From Periplaneta americana (lineage: Eukaryota > Arthropoda > Insecta > Blattodea > Blattidae): a stretch of DNA of 64,000 nucleotides. Positions 33,301-45,791 of the stretch are shown piece after piece. Every line of letters starts with the position of its first letter. Position 1 is the stretch's first letter. Both the position numbers and the translations under genes were made by a program. The notes beneath the pieces are model-generated. The model ran no database searches. It saw only the letters and a program-made list of their open reading frames with translations, and was not told the DNA's origin. Location of the stretch: positions 105,559,501 through 105,623,500 of the forward strand of contig NC_091117.1 of NCBI RefSeq assembly GCF_040183065.1, in the 5' to 3' direction.

Positions 33301-36076
33301 GGGGAAGACCGTGTATATTGGACCACTAAGTTTGAATGGCCGTAACTCACTTATCATATTGAGAAAAATGTCCCTGAATTTTTTATGATGGTAGATTGCC
33401 ATAATAAATCCCTAAATAAAATATGACTTCACTAATTTTAATTCTAATACTTCAAAAATAAAATTTAATCAAAATTTCGAAGTCGTGTAACTTGAGCCAG
33501 GGTCGTGTAATATGAACCAGAGGATCGTGTAACTTGGACCAGGCATATTAAACACATTTAACTCCTATAATGTTGTTTATTCAAACAAAAATTTGTGTCA
33601 AGTAATTATTTCACATTCAACAGTAATAAAATAGTTCATCTGTAATTGTTGCACATTCTTCGTGGGCCCATTTTCCACACCGATTGCACTGAATCCAGTC
33701 TTTGTTCTCACTTTCACCACAAATAACACAGCGTGTTTTGGATGTCACCTTAACTTTCAAATCAAATAATTTTCTCTTCTTTGCGGCCTTCCCATCTGAT
33801 TGTTGCTGCAGAGCATTCTTGTGTGGCGTAGCCGTCAGCACCACGCCAGATGCATTGTATCTCGTTCCGGATTTTCTCTGTCCAGATTTGGAAGACGAAG
33901 GCAAAGGGCTTATTTCCTTCAGTGATACATATTCTGTGAGACCAGAAAGTAGCTCCACATTGTCTCCCATCTTTTTCTCTGCTGATGCTGCTGTTGTTGC
34001 TCCTTCCACTTCTTCTGCTGCCCGAGATGCTGATGCTGATGGCTCACCATTCAAAGGCCGATCGGTCACCAAAAAGGCGCGAAATCAGCCTCTGAAAACA
34101 CATTTCGGTCGACAGGCCAAAGACCAGTGTGCCTAAAGCCATTCATTGCAATCTGCATATTTGCTGCTCTGGGGAATGTCACTCCTACCAGTGAAGCAAT
34201 GTGCTGGATATTCAGCCGCTGTCCTGGAAGTTCCCTCATCTTCGTTGATATGGCAGCTGACATGAATGTGTTCAGAGGTTTGAAGAACGACACATCCAGT
34301 GGTTGGAGATGGTGCGTGCAGTGTGACGGTAGAGATAACATTATCACACCGTACTGACGGCAGATCTCAATCGCTTTCAGCGATTGCGTATGGCTACTGT
34401 GACCATCTAAAATCAACAGTACTTTCTCCTGAGGGCTGGGTTTGACAGTTCTAATGAAGTGTCTAATCCATTCACAGAATGTGTCAGAATCCATCCATCC
34501 CTTATCCTGACAGCGGAAGATGGTGTTAGGAGGCGCTCCAAATGTGAGAGACTCCATTTTTTTCTTAGCGTAAATCAGCATAGGAGGTACAAAGAAGCCA
34601 CTCGCACTCATGGCATACACTCCTGTCACATTCTGACCTCGCTCACAAGAAGAAATGGCTCCAACCTGAGGTTTTCCCCTCTGTGCCAAAATCTTCTCTT
34701 GGCGTTGAACGACATTGTGGGATGTCTCGTCCATGTTGAATATTCTGGCAGCAGTTAATTTGTGTTGGTCGACAAGGTGTTCCAATGTGTCAAAGAACTT
34801 GCCGACGACAACCCTGTTGAATCCTGAAGCCCTGGCAAGTGATGTGGCTTCTGGCTGCCTAAGGCTAAGTTCGGGATGGCGCTTCATAAAGCCGGAAAAC
34901 CATTCTTTGCCGGCAGACTTCGTTTCCCTGTTGAACCAAGTGGCCAGTTTATTCTTCTCTGCAATCTCGTATGCTAATTTCATAACACTTCTTCGTGTCA
35001 ATCTGAAATTAAAGAATAAGCAGATTAAGTATTAGGCCTATATTAAGTTTGATTGAATTAAGTTGTAGGTCTATAGTAGGCCCTAATATACATTTTGCTG
35101 TAATGTATTTACCCATAGAACATTTTTTCTAGCTGCAGAAGATGTGTCACAAGATCATTTTCCACCTCTTGTGGCAAGTCAAGTGGGTGACCGGGCTGTC
35201 TAATTTTAGCGTCCTTCCTTTTGTTGTATGTTTTAAGTGTGGCACTAGGTATATTATATCTTCGTGCAGCCTCATTGACGCCAACCCCTTCCGATATTGC
35301 AACTAAAGCGAGTTGCAGATTTTCTTCTTTCCACTTCCCATACACTCCCTTCGCTTTTCTTGCCTGTCTTGTAGTCATCTGTAAAGTAATGGCGAAAGCA
35401 GAATTTGTTAAAAAGTTGTAATTGTCGACCCACCAAATGAAACGAAGTCTTATTACAGAATTTAAGAAATAAAATATTGAAATAAACTAAAGTAATGTTT
35501 TATAATATTATTATTTATATAATATTATATAAATAATATTTTAATTATATGTCCTTACAAAATTTTCATCCACTGACCTCTGATTTTTGGAAATTCACAC
35601 TAGTGAAGACATAATGGACAATTTTATCTTCTAAATTTGTTATATTATAAGGGTAGGTACATTTTAGCATTGGCTCAAGTTACACGCTTTGTGATGGTTC
35701 AATTTACACGCATTGTAAAAGAAACACTTAAAAATTATTTACGTAAAAACTACTTTACAAACATTGATATAAATTTCACTCAACTTACCTCCAACACTGG
35801 TATTTCTTCGTATGTATAAGGCAGTCTTGTATTTCTAAACGTCTTCGCACAACACGCTGTCAAACTAATGTGAAAAGATTTGAAGAATTTGGGGACAGAA
35901 TGTTCGACACCGTTATGACCGCGTCAAGCCAACCCTGCATAATGAGATTTATGGACAGTTGCCTACCATGTAGAAGGTTCAAAGCGCTGTATAAAGTACC
36001 TTGCAAACTATCCTGGAAATAGTGATTGCATCATTGGATCAAGTTACACACTGGTCCAAGTTACACGGACTTCCCC
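33301..36076 (-). mobile_element. Pogo-like DNA transposon P2, nearly intact
   Basis: The left end GGGGAAGACCGTGTATATTG and right end GGGGAAGTCCGTGTAACTTG (minus strand) are flanked by TA (33299-33300 and 36077-36078). The terminal motif GTGTAACTTGGACC recurs in variants at about 33485, 33507, 33527, and inverted at 35672, 35692, 36040 and 36055, a subterminal array likely bound by the transposase. The 2776-bp element has a two-exon transposase gene on the minus strand with one frameshift. Confidence 0.93.
33617..35378 (-). pseudogene. Pogo-type transposase with C-terminal PHD-like finger, one frameshift
   Basis: Exon 1 (35378..35113) encodes a psq-type helix-turn-helix: GKWKEENLQLALVAISEG, then AARRYNIPSATLKTY. 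A 110-bp intron (GTAAAT donor, TTTCAG acceptor) joins it to exon 2 (from 35002) as MFYG-LTRRSVMKLAYEIAE. A CENP-B-like segment and the DDE_1 domain follow, with catalytic Asp motifs NMDETSHN, LILDGHSSHT and LQPLDVSFFKP. At about 34072-34076 a run of five T, where six would keep frame, shifts the reading; the downstream frame continues with VTDRPLNGEPS, a low-complexity linker and a finger (CVICGESENKDWIQC, CGKWAHEECA). One base separates it from an intact gene of about 550 residues. Confidence 0.9.
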
Positions 36077-36389
36077 TACTGCTTTTTATAACCCGTCTGA
36101 CGAAACATTGCAGTTTTCAAGTGAGGGCGCTGGTGTGTTGTCAATGCGCTCCGCTCAGCCTCGATGAGTGGCGAGTCAGCTGGAGAAATGTTGGTACAGT
36201 CTGACAATAAAAACATCAACAGCTGTTATGAACATAAATACAATTACTAATACCATAATTGAATTTACTTTTTCTGTCATATGTACGGTATATACACATA
36301 CCTTATTCCAGAAGTAGCTGTATGCCAGTTGAACTGCCTTCGTCTGCTGTATCTGTCTTCTACCTGGCCCATCATAATCCATCTCATCT

Positions 36390-37772
36390 TCATCACACTC
36401 TTCATCACTATTCACAATGCCTATGTTTATTACTATCCTCTCAACTTCCTCTTCCATTAACGCGTCACGACGCCAGTATTCGTCCTCGATATGTTTAACA
36501 GATTGGCAGCATTTTATCCAGTCTTCTTTGTGATTTCGCTTATTGATTGTGCGATCATTTTTTTCAAAACTGGCAGGGAAATGGAACCAACATTTTTAGA
36601 TGCTATGTTTTGTTCACTAAATTCCAAACAAGTATTTGGGGGGGGGGGGTTAGATCGTAGTGGTAGGGTGGTAGTCGGAGTACAGTAAGCCCATGTTCTT
36701 TTAAAATCCTGTCCACTGTGTATACAGCTTGCCGCATGTTTTGTCTAACTATTTCTATTAATTCTCATTTGGTTAATTCTGAGTCTGCAGTGAGATTTTG
36801 ATTTTTAACCATAAAATTATGTCCGCTTTTCTACAGGCCATTGTTGGTACGTTATTTTCTTGTACTGTGTGATTCGATGCATTATCTAACACAACACTGC
36901 ACTCAGATAGCAGATTTGGTATGAGACGTTCCTTTAACCATTTATTATAATTTTCGTCGTTCATTTCATCATGATAATCTGCAGATTGAGATTTGGAATC
37001 ATATATCAACTCGGCCCCATAGATGAATCCCATTTCACCACCAGCCTGAACAACAATAGCCCTTTGCCTAACACTTTGGTTTACATGCACACCTTGCACT
37101 AATTGATGATGCTGCCAACACTTTTTTGCAGTGTAATGAGTAGGACCCATGTTTAATCTATATAAACATTTGGCTTCTTTGGCCCCTTTTCGTTTTGTTT
37201 TAGCATTCTCAGGTATGCTGCACGACGTGCAACAATGTCCGACCGCTCTATTAAAACATTTCGCATGTTTTTGCATTTCTTAAATTTGTATCCCATACAT
37301 CTCAGCAGCCTCCAGAATGTATCTTTTCCGCCATTAAACTGTACTTTTTCCTTAACAGCATTTAGAAGCTTGCGTAGGTTTGGAATTTCTTTTCTCTTGT
37401 CACAAAACTCCAAAAAAGTTCTCTGATTACACATTTTTCAAAATCATCAAGTACAATTTTCTTTGGCTTTTACCAGGAGTTGAAAATTGTCCTCCAATGC
37501 GCTTTGCTTTTTCACTTCCTTAGCTATAATATGTATTGGTTTTTTTTACTCTTCCCCATCACCGTTGCTGTTCTTTTCATAGCGTTCGTTAATTGAATGA
37601 TAAGACCTTTCTTTTTCTCTTCTTTACAAAATTTTAGCACATTGTATATAATCTTTCTGCTTTGCGAGTGTAAGACCGCGTGACGAGTGTCTCGGCGGAG
37701 TTTCCATTCGCTCTTGTGTACACACACACTTCCGATACCGACTAGCAGACTGAACGAACTGAACTGAGGCAT
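36390..37772 (-). pseudogene. IS630/Tc1-like transposase, heavily damaged
   Basis: The N-terminal segment (37772-37524) has SRKIIYNVLKFCKEEKKKG, the helix-turn-helix start of an arthropod IS630-like family. Then 37434-37153 reads KEKVQFNGGKDTFWRLLRCM and ends PNVYID, the first catalytic Asp, followed by a stop. 37170-36773 in another frame has AIVVQAGGEMGFIYGAEL, DYHDEMNDENYNKWL, the second Asp in VVLDNASNH, and KADIILWL for the last acidic position. The C-terminal piece (about 36545-36390) reads EDWIKCCQSVKHIEDEYW with an acidic end. Gaps, stops and frameshifts show long decay. The region abuts pogo element P2. Confidence 0.75.
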
Positions 37773-38686
37773 TTCTTTACTGCAGCACTGTGCATAGTAC
37801 GTCAGAACAGGGTGACGTAATGCAGTATCGATCGCATGTTTATGTCCAAGCTTACTCTACCTGCCGTCTGCAATGATTCTTCAGACGGGTTATACATATG
37901 CGGCAAAAGCCACATCAGAGAAAAATACTCCAACATGTGAACTGTTGTATTAGTTATGGAGTCATCTTTAGGCGCAGAAGTAACCCCATGGAAGAAACGT
38001 AACCAACGAAAAGAGAAGAAACAGGATATAATAAAGAAAAAGAAGATTAAAGGAAAAGCACACTTCAGTCACAACAGAGTATTTTTTCTTAAAACAACCA
38101 TTATTCGGAGTTGCATATATTTACACATGTATTCCTATGATACAATTTAAGTTACGAGTATAAATGTACTTCAGTTTTCCCAAGTTTCTACAACACCTTA
38201 AGAAATGGCATGATGAATTTCATATTTGAAGTGTCAACAACACCCATGCCACGTAGTTTTTTGTTTCTCCTGAAAATTTATGTTTTTGGATTATGGCTGT
38301 TTTTAAGAAATCCTTCAATTTGTCAACTATTTCATTGTTACCCGTGACATAGCATCACCCCCAAAGCCACAGGTAGAGGTACCCCGTTCTATCCAACTAC
38401 TCTGTTTTATCCAACTTTCTACTATAGGCCTAATTGCTGGAACATAAAACGAAAGTTTTAAGAATGCTATGGAGATCAATATGAATTGGAAAAATGACTT
38501 TCATGACCCCAAGAAATGAGAAAAATGTCATATCGGACAAAAATGGTAAAAAAAAAAAAATTAAAAAATATGCGTCAGAAAAATAGCACATTTTATTTGT
38601 TATCTGTCATAACATGCTTTACTGTAGTAAAGAGCTTCGTTTAAATGTTAAAAGAAAAATAATATTTCGTCAACATTCGCCCATAA
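37773..38686. other. No gene recognised
   Basis: AT-rich. TAGAGGTACCCCGTTCTATC at about 38374 looks like the end of a TA-target element, but no partner end was found. Confidence 0.4.
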
Positions 38687-39065
38687 TCATCATCATCATA
38701 ACCCTTAGGTTAGATTCAATTGAGCCTGCTCCTATATCTCAAGATGCTTTTGTGTGACCACCGTTAGGTCTTCCTCTATCTCGATGGACTTTAGGTTGAT
38801 ACTGGAATTCCTTCTTTGGTAAGCGTGTTGATTCCATACATTGTAACCTACATGATCTACTCAGTCTCTTTGATATACGTATTTGGATATATTCCGCTAT
38901 GTTTGAAACTTTTACTGCCTCTCAAATGTCTGTATTTCTCTTTTTATCGAGTCTGTGCTTAAACCTGAAAACGGACTTAAAAATCTCATTTGGGCTGCTT
39001 GTAGTTTAGATTTGTATTTGGAACGACTCATACCCGTGCGCTTTGCTGGAATTGTTACAAATAAA
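38687..39065 (-). mobile_element. LINE 3' fragment
   Basis: On the minus strand, in broken frames, it reads MSRSKYKSKLQAAQMRFL and later VDHVGYNVWNQHAYQRR, ending in an ATGATGATG tail at 38687-38700. 'L..AQMRFLR' is the conserved motif downstream of the reverse transcriptase in many LINEs. Another fragment of similar type lies at 51851. Confidence 0.65.
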
Positions 39066-39069
39066 TATC

Positions 39070-41227
39070 ACTCACTTAAATCTATTATATTTTCAAATAT
39101 TATAGGCTAGTTTTGTTAATATTTAGTGGAGAATTAGTTTATTATAAGTTGTAAGTCGTTTGCTCCTGAATTATTTTCAAAGTTGTATTTAAAACAACGA
39201 ATGTAACAGTTATTATCCTGCGATACTCTCTGGAGTTCTTCAATAAATTATACCTTTAAGCTTAGTGCTATATTATATCTGACATAAAATTGGCCAGTGT
39301 CTGAAACAAAATATATTTGCAAGAACCGATAGTTGTTACTCTCAGCTGGAAGAAGGCTTTGTACATTTTTTTTTTGCACCAAACGATACCATTTAGAATA
39401 AGGTGTTGCACTGTCATATTATTTAAAAGTGTGTTGACAACGGATGTACTCTTATAAGTAAGTTTTTAATTATTGGTTGTGGGGGTTCTTGAATCTCAGG
39501 AAGAACAACATTTCCAGCAGCGCAACATAATCCGTTTGGCTCATTAGGCATTATTTTACATTTATTATATATTTTATCCATTTTACCTATTTCAATACAT
39601 TCAAAGAGCATAAACAATACTTGCATCGTAATGAAATGTTAACATACTGTTATTGCGCATTAACTCTCAACTAGCCTACGCTCTCTATTTCTAGTATATG
39701 GTCTCGTTGTTCGTTAATTCTCTGAGAATGTTCAGCGCTGTTTTCTTTTTTTCGAGCTTGGTAAGTCCGAACTCTCTATTGGCAAATCGATCAAAGCGTT
39801 TGATGCTAATTTCTCTTGCTCGAACTGCAGAAATGTTTGCATAGTTATTTCGTAAATGATTATCCCGTTTTTCCTCACTTTTATTAAGTCTTCGAATTTT
39901 GCTTTGCCTTCAGGCAGAAGTGTTCCGGGATAACTGAGTCATTTGGTTTGGCATTTTGAAGTGTAGCATTAGGCATGTCTACCTAATGCTAACGTATCGA
40001 ATCTTTTTTCAGATAATACTAGCCTACCCGAAATTTTTAATGTCCAACTTGTACTTATCTACTAAAATTAACGAAACGCATATCTTATTCAAGTCTCACA
40101 TGGACTATCGCCCATCTAGCAAGCAGCGGAGACTGGTGCTGTCTGCCGTTATTCTCAGTAGAGCAATGCACAACCGCGTGGTGTCATCTGGTATATAGAA
40201 CCTACAAAATGGAACACTTTATTTTTTAATGTCCAGCCTACCTTACAAAATAAGGTGAAACTTCGATATTCTCCCACACCACACACGGGATAAAAAACGT
40301 GGTACATAAATCAATGAAAAGAACCACAAAATTTTAACACACCACTCTAAACAAGTTACAGTTTTGTACAGTGCACAACACTCCATATTGGATAATCAGT
40401 AAATCAACATCTTCAGCATGACTTGTGATTTGTGGGCCATCCCAAATCCCGAACTCCACCCTTCTGAGTGCGAGACCTTATATACTCGATCAGTTACGGC
40501 CTATTGTTACAAATAAAAACAGTTAACAATAGGTATCTCAATCATAACCTCATACAATACCAGATAAGCTATGAAGTAATTACATAATTAAAATGTGACC
40601 ATTTGGTCCAGGGAGTATTCGATTTTAGTGCAAGGACATCTAATTCGTTTAACATGTTTGTAAATTAGTCTTGAATACAGTCCTTAATAAATAATTTCAA
40701 ACCAATGTGAATATAACGTGGATTGTGCACGAAGATAATTTTTTTGTTGGTCTCATTGTGCAAATGAAAATTAGCACGGTACTTAAATATTACTTTGAAA
40801 AGCACAGGAAACAAATATGGGTAAATGATGAGCACAGGGACATAATTTCATGATACTTTGTAAAATGACTCGGATAATGTAAAAAATGGACAGCTCTAGT
40901 GATCTCCACGGTAAAATATTAATTTTACTCCATTTGTAATGTATTTTTGGTCCAGGGAAAATACTTGTCTTTTACGATAACATTCGTAAAATTACGATTA
41001 TGTTCCATGGACAAAACATTTAAATGCAGTATAAATTAGTATTTTATGTGGTCCAAATAAAGTGTAAGCATACATTACCGCAGCTGACTAAATATGCAAT
41101 TACGCAATAAAAATATGAACCGGTATCTTATTGATTAATTAATATTTAATATGTATCACATGCATATTTGAATGGTTTGTTTCCAAAACCTGCTATTTTC
41201 CTCAAAAACCGATTTTGATCTCATAAC
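39070..41227. other. No gene recognised
   Basis: Over 2 kb of AT-rich DNA without recognisable coding or repeats. The short open frames at 39423-39626 and 39956-40198 match nothing I know. Confidence 0.4.
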
Positions 41228-42035
41228 ATAATGAACATATCTCTTACGCTCTAAATCCAACGATAGTAGGAGGAAGAAGAATAAATTGCATAATGATTTG
41301 CTCATTGGCGTTGTTAACAGAAGAGGAGGTGATACTGAAGAATATGCTACTGGAAATAAATGACAGCTGTGAGCAGTATGGGATGGAGATACATGCAAAC
41401 AAGACGAAGACCATGGTTATTGGAAGAAAAATAAAGAAGGCAGTAGAACAAGGAGGCAGCTTTAAATACTTGGGATGTAGTACAGGTTGTAACATGAGCT
41501 GCTGCCAGGAAGTCAAAAGGGGGATAGCATTGGCAAAGGACGTATTTAATAGAGAAAGGAGCATCTTCAACAGAAAAATAACTAAGGAAGAGACTAGCGA
41601 AGTGCTTTGTGTGGGGTTTAGCATTGTATAGAGCAGAAACATGGACATTACGAGGAAGTGAAGAGAAACGGCTGGACGTATTTGAAATGTGGATATGGAA
41701 CTGAATGGAGCGTGTGAAATGGACAGACAGAATAAAAAAATGAAGCTGTGCTAGAAAGAGTGGGTGAAGAGAGAATAATGCTGAAACTGTTCAGGAAGAG
41801 AAAAATAAATTGCTGGATCACTGGCTAAAAAGAAACTGCCTACTGGAAGGAATGGTGAACGGAAGAAAAGTTCGGGACATAAGAAGGTATCAGATGATAG
41901 ACAACATTAAAATATATGGATAGTTTACGGAGACTAAGAGGAAGGCAGAAAAAAGAGAAGATTGGAGAATACTGGGTTTACAGTGAAGGACCTGCCGTTC
42001 GGCAGAAAACTGTGAGCTTGAGCACAAGTTTTCTG
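41228..42035 (+). mobile_element. LINE 3' coding end, 5'-truncated
   Basis: It reads VGGRRINCI, then LALLTEEEVILKNMLLEIND and INDSCEQYGMEIHANKTKTM. The position where 'FADDMALL' is normal is mutated. Later frames read AETWTLRGSEEKRLDVFEMW, then WLKRNCLLEG and RYQMIDNIKIYG, ending WRILGLQ at about 41985. This is the well-known tail of a common insect LINE, running from the reverse transcriptase active site to the C-terminus. At least three frameshifts or stops. Confidence 0.8.
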
Positions 42036-42112
42036 TGGGTACTGACGTACTGTAAAGATAAGTAGAGCAACAAAATACATAATATTTTTAATAATCGTAT
42101 CACTTTAAAATG

Positions 42113-42171
42113 CAAAAAGCTTTGGCGACCGCGCCTCCCAAAATTTTCGGCCTAGAGCCGCCACTGAATAC
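42113..42171 (-). mobile_element. Solo hAT-type end
   Basis: Read on the minus strand from 42171, CAGTGGCGGCTCTAGGCCG and TTTTGGGAGGCGCGGTCG form a typical hAT terminus. The other end was not found. Confidence 0.55.
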
Positions 42172-42496
42172 AGGGTAAAATCTCGAACATAGTACGTAGG
42201 ACTAGCCGCTACGGGCGTGTGGTAAGAGTGTATGACTTCGTGTGGATAACATGGAACACTCTGATTCGGATAGCAATTCGGAAGAACACGCATCGTGTAT
42301 TTCCATTCTAAAAGATGCACAGATAAAATGGCCGCATCGCTTCTTCACTGAACCACGATTATATTGATCTTCTCGCCGCCAGCCTGACAGGCGGAAGAAG
42401 AACTGAAGTGCGCTCTTATTCAAATATCTTTCGTAATTACGTGATGACCCAAGTAACGTTATAATAGCTACTGTTGATGGTGCTCATAGTAGTTAC

Positions 42497-42497
<1 letters not shown>
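42172..42497. other. No gene recognised
   Basis: Overlapping minus-strand frames with no known product. Confidence 0.35.

Positions 42498-42561
<64 letters not shown>
42498..42561. repeat. (AAT)n microsatellite
   Basis: About 21 ATA/AAT units. Confidence 0.95.
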
Positions 42562-42562
<1 letters not shown>

Positions 42563-43759
42563 TACAATAGACTAATATAAGATATTTCAAGAAAGATCAA
42601 TTCGACATCCTACAATCGGAATTAACCGTGTACGAGTGAGCGTCTTTCCGAAAGGTCCTGGAGCAATGGACGAGAAACTAGGCCCATTTGAACGTTAAGT
42701 CTGTTGGCCGGTTCTAGAAACTTTCACCCAGGGAATATTCGCCCAAAAGTAAATTTTCCAACCTTAGTCAATTCACACACATGGAAAAACATCCAGAGAA
42801 ATTCACCTAAAAAAATCGGGGTACGCTGTATCTGAAAGAGCCGCATGTTTTATTAAATTTTGTGGATACGTCCTTTAGGATGGGATGTTGTAAGGTGTAA
42901 AAATGAAGAAATGTACTCACGTTTGGTAGTCAAGTTAATTTTATTTGTAACAGGTTGCCATCTTCTATGCATTGAGAGTAAAAATGCCGATTGCTATTTT
43001 TGCTACTCATTACTTATACGCCCTTTCCTATTTGCTCTGTATATGCCTCGATATTGCGAATTTTCTCTCTTCACCCAACATTACTCGCAATTTTTTTTTT
43101 CAAATTAACTTGTTGACTGCGTCTTTTTTCTCAACTGAAATTGTAGCTTTGTTTATTACGAATTATTTGGCATTATTCCGATTGTTCTATCGCTTTGCAT
43201 TCTCGACTTACATTGCCTCGGCTGTCGCGCGACCTAAACTTCCCCCTGCCGCATATTGCTACATGATGTCACCCGCTCCAATTGAAGGTCACGTTGAATA
43301 CATTATCCTTTGTCGATCGCCGCTCACTTCATGAAATGTTAAGTAACTACTTCAAAAATTATAGGTGCGGAAAAACTGGCCTGAAAACGTGTCGATCGAC
43401 TCTGTGAGATGGGATCCTAATACTGGACCGAACTTACATACGTACTGACGTCAAACATTATTTGCTCAAGGAATATTTTATCCAAGGCATTTCTTCAAGA
43501 AAGGCAGGCTATGATACTTATGACATATGGTGATTGTGTTAGTATGAAAAGTGAAGTATAACAGTGATATTAAATTTACTTAAAAGGCTGTATTGCATTG
43601 CTACGTTGTGTCAATAGCCCCGCAAATATTCAGGTGTCCTTGATCTTTGTATTCACAAACCGTAAACTGTGATTGTGGAATTATAGTCACAGTCGAAACA
43701 GCGAGAAACGTGTCACAGCGACAAAATCACAGGTTTATAAATCATGCTGTACTACTACA
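42562..43759. other. No gene recognised
   Basis: Plus-strand frames at 42860-43334 encode hydrophobic, low-information peptides. I do not consider them genes. Confidence 0.35.
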
Positions 43760-44528
43760 TTTCTCTTACAAGCAAACATTCTCATGAGGGAAGGTAAAAA
43801 AGTTAATTTATTTTCTTCCACCATGTTAATAATGTCAAGACGAGTGCTTGTACAAATTTTTGCCACTCGAGCACAATTACAAGGGTCCCCCAGAAAGTAA
43901 GTTTGCTTGGGACCGTTTACAGAAAGAAAACGCAATTTCATGGAAAGAGTCGGTCTGGGTAGCGGTATAGCGCTGGCCTTCTGTGCTCGAGGTTGCGGGT
44001 TCGATCCCGGCCAAAGTCGATGGCATTTAAGTGTGTTTAGATGCGACAGGCTCATGTCAATAGATTTACTGGCATGTAAAAGAACTTCTGCAGGACAAAA
44101 TTCCGGCACACCGGCAATGCTGATATAGCCTCTGCAGTTGCGAGCGTCGTTAAATAAGCCATAATTTATTTTTCATGGAGAGATTTATTGGAACAGATAT
44201 AGCAATTGTTGAGATCTTTTTCAACATATTCCCCCACCGGAATTTAGACATTTTACATAAAATGGGATCAAGTTTTGTATCCCTGTGTTGTAGAAATGTG
44301 CCGTATGGGATCGGAACTAGTGTGTGACAGCCGTCTGCACCTGTCTGATAATCCCACGGTATGACAAATGTCACAATTATGGTTGAAAATTTGCTGAAGA
44401 AAAATATTACGGCCCTCGTAATTGCGCTCGAGTGGCCGAAATTTCTATAAGCACTTATTTTGACATTATCAACATGGTGGAAGAAAAAAATAATTCATTT
44501 TTTATTTGCCCCCAAGAGAATGTTTGCT
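43760..44528. repeat. Large imperfect inverted repeat around a SINE
   Basis: 43760-43890 and the complement of 44407-44528 match over about 120 bp with several mismatches: ACAAGCAAACATTCTC, TTCTTCCACCATGTT and GCCACTCGAGC in both. The right interior (44190-44400, minus strand) reads LQHRDTKLDPILCKMSKF and then ISTIAISVPINLSMK, possibly a transposase tail. It could be a foldback or mariner-type element with long inverted repeats, or an inverted duplication. Confidence 0.65.
43949..44170 (+). mobile_element. SINE family B, full length
   Basis: A 13-bp TSD with one mismatch, TTTCATGGARAGA (43936-43948 and 44171-44183). The A-box region is GTCTGGGTAGCGGTATAGCG, the B box GGGTTCGATCCCGG, the body GACAGGCTCATGTCAATAG, and the tail GCGTCGTTAAATAAGCC. 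Confidence 0.92.
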
Positions 44529-44529
44529 T

Positions 44530-45333
44530 GTCAGACACTAGATAACCATCATAGTTGATAAAGCGACGTAAAATATACCCACTTAAAATACAACTATTTC
44601 TCATATCACACTTTTGTCAAATCACAGACGTTTTCGGGGTACGTTTCGAACGTAATGTTTTAATTCCCCATGCTACAGTTTCACTAACATCGTAATTCAC
44701 CAGATGTAAAATCAAACGATACGAAACACGTGTCGCTGAATTATGCACATATTGTCTTGGCGGAAGTCTTTTTCACGTTTCGAGAAAAAGACAGTAGGTA
44801 TGTGTGATATGTTGGCATCGCACCTTTTCTCGCCAGTCTAGCTATTCAGACACAATCAAGTTGCGACATCGATTCGAAACAGGAGTCTTCTGTCGATTGT
44901 GTATTTATTTTTTCGGTGGTCTTTGTTGTGGAGATCCAATAATAAATAGTGTCACACTCCTACGCTGTGACTTGTGTACAAACAGAAGCACTTTAGTCTA
45001 CCTGTCGTAATTCACCTGTTGTATCACATACAACGAGTACAGTCGCTGTCGTAAAAACATGGCTTCGCACTCATAATTAAGCTCTGTAAAGTGAGAGCTT
45101 TGTGAGATTCGACTTTCTTATAAAATACGGGCACTCCCCGACTGGAATCCTACACGATGCAACTTCATTTTGTTTTTAAGTATCCAAGGCATATTTAAAA
45201 GAGAACCGATGTGTCACTACGAAGTGCTGAATAAATCCATCAAAATATTCCACTGCAGATATTGCGCAAGACGATGAACTCTATTACATGTTTGTGGCAC
45301 AATGGAGCTTACCTCAGTAACATTATTCCCAAA
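44530..45333. other. No gene recognised
   Basis: AT-rich sequence with no recognisable feature. Confidence 0.4.
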
Positions 45334-45335
45334 TA

Positions 45336-45789
45336 CTAGGGCATTCGAAAAGTAATGACAACATAGATACTGTAGTTACTGTTTCACACTAAATTTGTTA
45401 AGGTCTGGATATCTCTCTCACTGATCAATCTGAAGCTCTACGGATGTCAGCTCTTCATTGAAAGCGAATGCCTGGCTTCCACCCAACTTGCAATAGTTCA
45501 TGGTGTGGTATGTTCTTGCAGTATGGTAGGACTTCTCTCCGACAGGCTTCTTGTAATGCTCTGAAGCACTGAGTTGTATGTTTTTCTCTTGCAACTTGGA
45601 TTTTTATGAATCAGCATTGTTCGTACCTTTAGGGCTGTATTGTTTAGTACAATCAGAAGCCACTGTAATTACAAAATATGGCAAATTTATGAAACAATCG
45701 CTACTATATTATGCAGTCCAAGATTTCAATGGTCACCTCTAGGGGCACAGATTTACAGCATTGTTGCCATTACTTATCGAATGCTCTAG
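45336..45789. mobile_element. Mariner-type MITE
   Basis: The left end CTAGGGCATTCGAAAAGTAA pairs with the right end CTAGAGCATTCGATAAGTAA on the minus strand, with TA flanks at 45334-45335 and 45790-45791. 454 bp, non-coding. Confidence 0.88.
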
Positions 45790-45791
45790 TA

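Noticed and set aside
33702-34136. Plus-strand open frame opposite the pogo P2 transposase
   Set aside because: It is an antisense shadow of the linker and finger region of P2.
36638-36647. Poly-G run as a G-quadruplex
   Set aside because: A single run of about ten G without further G-tracts nearby does not make an intramolecular quadruplex.
42860-43334. Hydrophobic open frames as membrane proteins
   Set aside because: AT-rich, pyrimidine-rich sequence gives Phe/Leu/Ile-rich frames by chance, and no other support is visible.
43735-44128. Open frames on both strands over the SINE at 43949
   Set aside because: They cross the SINE and its flanks without matching any protein family.
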